From positions 1-15,392 of the forward strand of contig CAMLNH010000019.1 of the NCBI GenBank assembly GCA_946481355.1: a stretch of DNA of 15,392 bases. The letters run 5' to 3'. The DNA comes from an uncultured Curvibacter sp. (GTDB lineage: Bacteria; Pseudomonadota; Gammaproteobacteria; Burkholderiales; Burkholderiaceae). The position numbers and the translations under genes were made by a program. Numbering within the stretch: position 1 is the stretch's first letter; each line of letters begins with the position of its first letter. Below the pieces are notes generated by a model. It was given only the letters and a program-made list of their open reading frames with translations. It was not told the origin of the DNA and searched no databases. Below are positions 12,419-15,392 of the stretch, in pieces.

Positions 12419-15140
12419 GGTTGTCGGCCAGATAGCGCTCGAAGTCCTCGGCGCTCATGGGCTTGCCGAAGTGGTAGCCCTGCAGCAGGGTCACGCCCTG
12501 GCCGGCGAGCACCAGGGCGATCTCCTCGCTTTCCACGCCCTCGGCCACCGTCTGCAGGCCGAAGGCGGACGAAATCTTGACCACGGCCTGGATCAGCTGG
12601 CTGCCCTGTTCGGTCTGTGCGCGGCGCACAAAGGAGATGTCGATCTTGATCTTCGAGGCCGGCATGTCGTGCAGCTGCGAGAGCGAGGAGTAGCCGGTGC
12701 CGAAGTCGTCGATCGCGATGCCGAAGCCCGCCTCGGTGAGTTCGGCCAGGCGCTTCTCCGTGTGTTCGGCGTCTTCCATCGCCACGCTCTCGGTGATCTC
12801 CAGATCTACGACCGAAACCGGAATGGCCAGACGGTCCAGGTCCTCCAGCAGGTCGGCCGTGAAGGTGGGGGTGAAGAGCTGGCGACGCGAGACGTTGACC
12901 GAGATGCGCATGTCCAGGCCGCGCTCGCGCCAGCGGTGCAGGCTCTCGATCGCCTGCCGCCAGACCTGCTGCCCCATCTCGCGGATCAGGCCCAGGTTCT
13001 CGGCCATGGGCACGAAGGTGGCGGGCGAGACCCAGCCATAGGTCTCGTCCTGCCAGCGCGCCAGCGCCTCGCAGCTGACGACGCGGCGCGTCTTCGCGTC
13101 CACGATGGGCTGGAACCAGGTGCGGATGCGGCCCTCGCGGATGGCCGTGGCCAGGCGGTTCTGGATGTAGAGCGCCTTGCGGTCCTCTTCACGCCGGGCG
13201 ATCTCGGCGAAGAAGCGCACGGTGTTGCGGCCCTGCTGCTTGGCCGCGAACATGGCGCGGTCGGCCTGCGACAACAGGGTCTCGACATTCTTGGCGTCGG
13301 CCGGGTACAGCGCCACGCCCATGCTGAAGGTGGCGTTGAAATCGGTGTCCCCGAGCAGGATGGGCGACTGGCAGACCGCCGCGAGCTTGGCGATGGCATC
13401 TTCGGCGTCGGCCTGGCTGCCGAGGTCGGGCAGCAGCACCACGAACTCGTCACCGCCCCAGCGCGCCAGCGTGTCCCCCGCGCGCAGGCAGAGACGCATG
13501 GCCGTGGCCAGCGCCACCAGCAGCTCGTCGCCGGTCTTGTGGCCGAACTGGTCGTTGACGTGCTTGAAATGGTCCAGGTCCAGGAAGCCCAGCGCCACGG
13601 TCAGGCCGTTGCGCTCGGCACTGCGCAGCGCCATCTTGCAGCGGTCTTCGAGCAGCACGCGGTTGGGCAGGCCCGTGAGCGCGTCATGCAGGGCCATGTG
13701 GGTCACGTGCTTTTCGAGCTGGTAACTCTGCGTGATGTCGCGCAGCACCCCGCGCACGCTGCCGCCGCGGCGCGTGCCACAGATGAAGCGGTACTCGATC
13801 CACAGCTCCTTGGCATCGGGCCGGCGCAGGCGCAGGCGCCCGCTCAGGCTGTTCTTCTCGCCCTCGGCCAGCTGCAGGAACTGGTGCCGCAGGTTCTCCA
13901 CGTCCTCCAGATGGATGTGGTCGAAGATCAACGCGCCGGGCTGCAGCTCGAAACCCGCCAGCCGGGCCCAGCCCGGGCTGGCACGCAGGTAGCGACCGTC
14001 GGGCGCGAGTTCCACAACGCCCTCTTCCAGCATGTCCAGGGTCTGCAGGTGGGCGAAGTGTTCCTCGTTGTGCTGCAGCACGCTCTGCATCAGGGTGCGG
14101 CTGGCCACGGCGACCTCGCCGATCTCGTCGGGGTCGGTCTGGGCCAGGGCCAGGGCCTGCTCCACCGTCGGGCTCAGCACGTGCTCGCGTGCGAACAGCG
14201 CGTTGGCGCTGCGCAGCCGGGCCACGCGCTGGGCCAGGCGGCTGGCCCAGCGGCCCAGCACCAGCCAGAGCACGGCCGCGAGCACGGCCATGAGCGTGAA
14301 GCTGCCAGCCAGCACCAGCAGGGGCGAGAGCACCCGCACCACCTTCTGCTGCAGCACGAAACGGGGCCCCTCGGCATCGAACAGGGGCAGCACGCGCTGC
14401 TCGTAGCGCTGGCCGCGCTCATCTACGATGGGGCCGACGTGGTCGGCTGCGATCTGGCGTTCGTAGTCCGCCGAGCCGCCCGAGCCCGCAAGCACCTGGT
14501 TCTCATGCACGAGGTGCAGCCGCGTGTCAGGTGCACCCAGCTGGCGCAGCACGCCGTTGTCTACCGGCTGCAGCAGCACGAGACGGCCGTTGCCCTGCGC
14601 GCCCAGCCACAGCGGCACGGTGACCACCGCGTACAGGGTGCGGCGCTCGGCACTGTAGATCCAGGCAGGCAGGGAGGCGTCGGTCAGGAAGCGGCGCTGC
14701 AGCACCTCGCCCTCGGGGCCGTAGCGGAAGACCGGGCGGGACTGACGATCCAGAACCACACCGGAAGGAAAGCGGTCCAGCTTGCCTTCGAGCGCAGCGA
14801 AGTAGGCGCGCAGGCGCAGCCAGTTGCCCGACTGCTTCTGCGGCACGAAGACGCGCATGAAGTCGATCTGCGACTTGACCTCGTCGGCGTTGCGCAGCCA
14901 GATCTCCTGCAGCGCCTCGTAGCGCCGCGCCAGATGTTGGGCCGCCTCGTCGCTGGCGTAGCGCTGCGCCTGCTGCGCCAGCGTCTGGTAGCCCAGCAGG
15001 GCCAGCAGGCTGCCGGTCAGCGTGACCAGCAGAAACACCAGGGCGAAGCGCGCGATCAACTGACGCTGCAGACTGTGGCGCGCGACGGCCTGCCAGGACG
15101 AGCTGCTCAGCGAGGATTCGAAGAAGGGTGGTGGTGGCAT
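12381..15140 (-). CDS. Membrane PAS-GGDEF-EAL dual-domain c-di-GMP protein
   Basis: The 919-residue protein has a first membrane helix at about 30-52, a periplasmic sensor region (about 55-268) of CHASE4-like or otherwise unclassified type, a second helix (270-296), a HAMP-like or coiled linker (about 297-365) and a PAS domain (about 366-475). The GGDEF domain (about 480-645) contains GGDEF at 562-566, an I-site RAGD at 553-556 and LDLDHFKHVND. The EAL domain (about 655-905) contains CEALARW with E691, NVSRRQL (749-755), E781, DDFGTGYSSL (811-820), KID with K832 and AEGVES with E867. Both active sites look intact, so it may synthesise and hydrolyse c-di-GMP or use GGDEF as a GTP-binding regulator of EAL. 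The start follows the upstream partial gene by 18 bp, suggesting co-transcription. The ribosome binding site is weak. Confidence 0.93.
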   Translation of the reverse strand: MPPPPFFESSLSSSSWQAVARHSLQRQLIARFALVFLLVTLTGSLLALLGYQTLAQQAQRYASDEAAQHLARRYEALQEIWLRNADEVKSQIDFMRVFVPQKQSGNWLRLRAYFAALEGKLDRFPSGVVLDRQSRPVFRYGPEGEVLQRRFLTDASLPAWIYSAERRTLYAVVTVPLWLGAQGNGRLVLLQPVDNGVLRQLGAPDTRLHLVHENQVLAGSGGSADYERQIAADHVGPIVDERGQRYEQRVLPLFDAEGPRFVLQQKVVRVLSPLLVLAGSFTLMAVLAAVLWLVLGRWASRLAQRVARLRSANALFAREHVLSPTVEQALALAQTDPDEIGEVAVASRTLMQSVLQHNEEHFAHLQTLDMLEEGVVELAPDGRYLRASPGWARLAGFELQPGALIFDHIHLEDVENLRHQFLQLAEGEKNSLSGRLRLRRPDAKELWIEYRFICGTRRGGSVRGVLRDITQSYQLEKHVTHMALHDALTGLPNRVLLEDRCKMALRSAERNGLTVALGFLDLDHFKHVNDQFGHKTGDELLVALATAMRLCLRAGDTLARWGGDEFVVLLPDLGSQADAEDAIAKLAAVCQSPILLGDTDFNATFSMGVALYPADAKNVETLLSQADRAMFAAKQQGRNTVRFFAEIARREEDRKALYIQNRLATAIREGRIRTWFQPIVDAKTRRVVSCEALARWQDETYGWVSPATFVPMAENLGLIREMGQQVWRQAIESLHRWRERGLDMRISVNVSRRQLFTPTFTADLLEDLDRLAIPVSVVDLEITESVAMEDAEHTEKRLAELTEAGFGIAIDDFGTGYSSLSQLHDMPASKIKIDISFVRRAQTEQGSQLIQAVVKISSAFGLQTVAEGVESEEIALVLAGQGVTLLQGYHFGKPMSAEDFERYLADNLSAARAVGPRSA
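12395..12410. terminator. Hairpin in the hydrolase/EAL overlap
   Basis: GCCCGA (12395-12400) and TCGGGC (12405-12410) form perfect 6-bp arms around CCGC. The structure lies inside the 38-bp stretch that codes for the C-termini of both convergent genes (12381-12418), so it would appear near the end of both messages. There is no T tract. Confidence 0.35.
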
Positions 15141-15158
15141 CAGACGGTGATCAGGAGT

Positions 15159-15392
15159 TCAGGACGTGCTTCCGGCCCAGCGGGCTTCGACCACGCTGCG
15201 CACCCGAAAGCCGCGCGCCTTCATTGACGGCTCGGTGGCGTGCAGAAAGCGCTCCACCGAGTCCAGCTGCTCGTCCGAGAAGCGGCCGTCGGGCGTGTAG
15301 ATGTTGCGGCGCTGGCGCAGCACCTGCAGCAAGGCGGCCCGCTCCTCGGGCCCGGCCGGCGCCAGCGCCTCGACCATCTGCTCGGCGCTGTG
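15159..15392 (-). CDS. C-terminal fragment of an unrecognised gene, possibly a periplasmic solute-binding protein
   Basis: The frame is open from the window edge to the TGA at 15161-15159 and encodes the last 77 residues, beginning HSAEQMVEALAPAGPEERAA. An internal ATG (15377) is unlikely to be the start because the frame continues upstream. The tail has a segment LRQRRNIYTPDGRFSDEQLDSVERFLHAT, and C-termini of NMT1/SsuA-like ABC substrate-binding proteins have this general character (helix-rich, ending with a GxFxxEQxxxxxxFL region). The call is tentative. It is 18 bp upstream of the PAS-GGDEF-EAL gene on the same strand; a periplasmic binding protein encoded with a sensor containing a periplasmic domain would make sense as a ligand-sensing pair. 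Confidence 0.45.
   Translation of the reverse strand, partial: HSAEQMVEALAPAGPEERAALLQVLRQRRNIYTPDGRFSDEQLDSVERFLHATEPSMKARGFRVRSVVEARWAGSTS

Noticed and set aside
12471..15227. A 918-codon open frame antisense to the PAS-GGDEF-EAL gene.
   Set aside because: Low-complexity His/Gln/Arg-rich translation, no recognisable domain, complete overlap with a confidently identified gene.
1..15392. Mobile elements, CRISPR arrays, tRNA/rRNA genes, toxin-antitoxin or phage-defence genes.
   Set aside because: No transposase or integrase motifs, regularly spaced repeats, tRNA-like cloverleaf sequences or defence-type domains were seen; the genes are ordinary metabolic, regulatory and signalling families.

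Overview
The window is about 15.4 kb of very GC-rich DNA, densely packed with genes and with third positions almost always G or C. It reads as chromosomal sequence from a betaproteobacterium of the order Burkholderiales, probably Comamonadaceae-like. The reasons are an orphan Bug-type solute receptor, the gcdR/gcdH/gcdG glutarate module, an acetoacetyl-CoA synthetase and several c-di-GMP enzymes. No RNA gene, CRISPR array, insertion sequence, integrase or phage gene was found. No gene-free stretch exceeds 300 bases; the longest gaps are about 160 bp (5000-5159), 132 bp (2066-2197) and 121 bp (10578-10698).

Layout. 1-1057: the end of a flavin-reductase-like gene followed by an EamA-family exporter. 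1076-2065 (minus): an orphan Bug/TctC-type periplasmic receptor. 2198-2551: a short TfoX-N protein. 2548-4999 (minus): gcdG and gcdH, a CoA-transferase and glutaryl-CoA dehydrogenase that together convert glutarate to crotonyl-CoA. The divergent LysR gene at 5160-6056 is the probable gcdR, with a T-N11-A palindrome in the shared intergenic region. 6060-8405 (minus): two tandem paralogous membrane diguanylate cyclases. 8442-10577 (minus): acetoacetyl-CoA synthetase. 10699-12418 (plus): a TetR regulator, a 37-residue membrane peptide that is easy to miss, and an alpha/beta hydrolase. 12381-15140 (minus): a large PAS-GGDEF-EAL membrane protein, preceded in the same direction by the end of a gene that runs off the window, possibly a solute-binding protein.

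How the parts fit. Two themes run through the window. The first is acyl-CoA catabolism: glutarate to crotonyl-CoA, and acetoacetate to acetoacetyl-CoA, which would meet in C4-CoA metabolism. The second is c-di-GMP signalling, with three enzymes that all keep intact active sites and inhibitory sites. The clearest regulatory structure is in the TetR block. An 18-bp perfect palindrome lies directly upstream of the ribosome binding site of the 37-residue ORF, and a 16/18 copy lies between the -35 and -10 of the tetR promoter. This points to an autoregulated TetR circuit controlling a small membrane peptide plus a hydrolase. It is the best candidate here for an undescribed system, although each component type is familiar.

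Several promoters place the -10 box only 6-9 nt from the start codon with no Shine-Dalgarno sequence (both diguanylate cyclases, tetR, perhaps gcdR), suggesting leaderless transcripts. Three of the four convergent junctions carry a compact perfect or near-perfect hairpin at the stop codons, and the fourth carries a weaker one. All promoter, operator and terminator calls are by eye.
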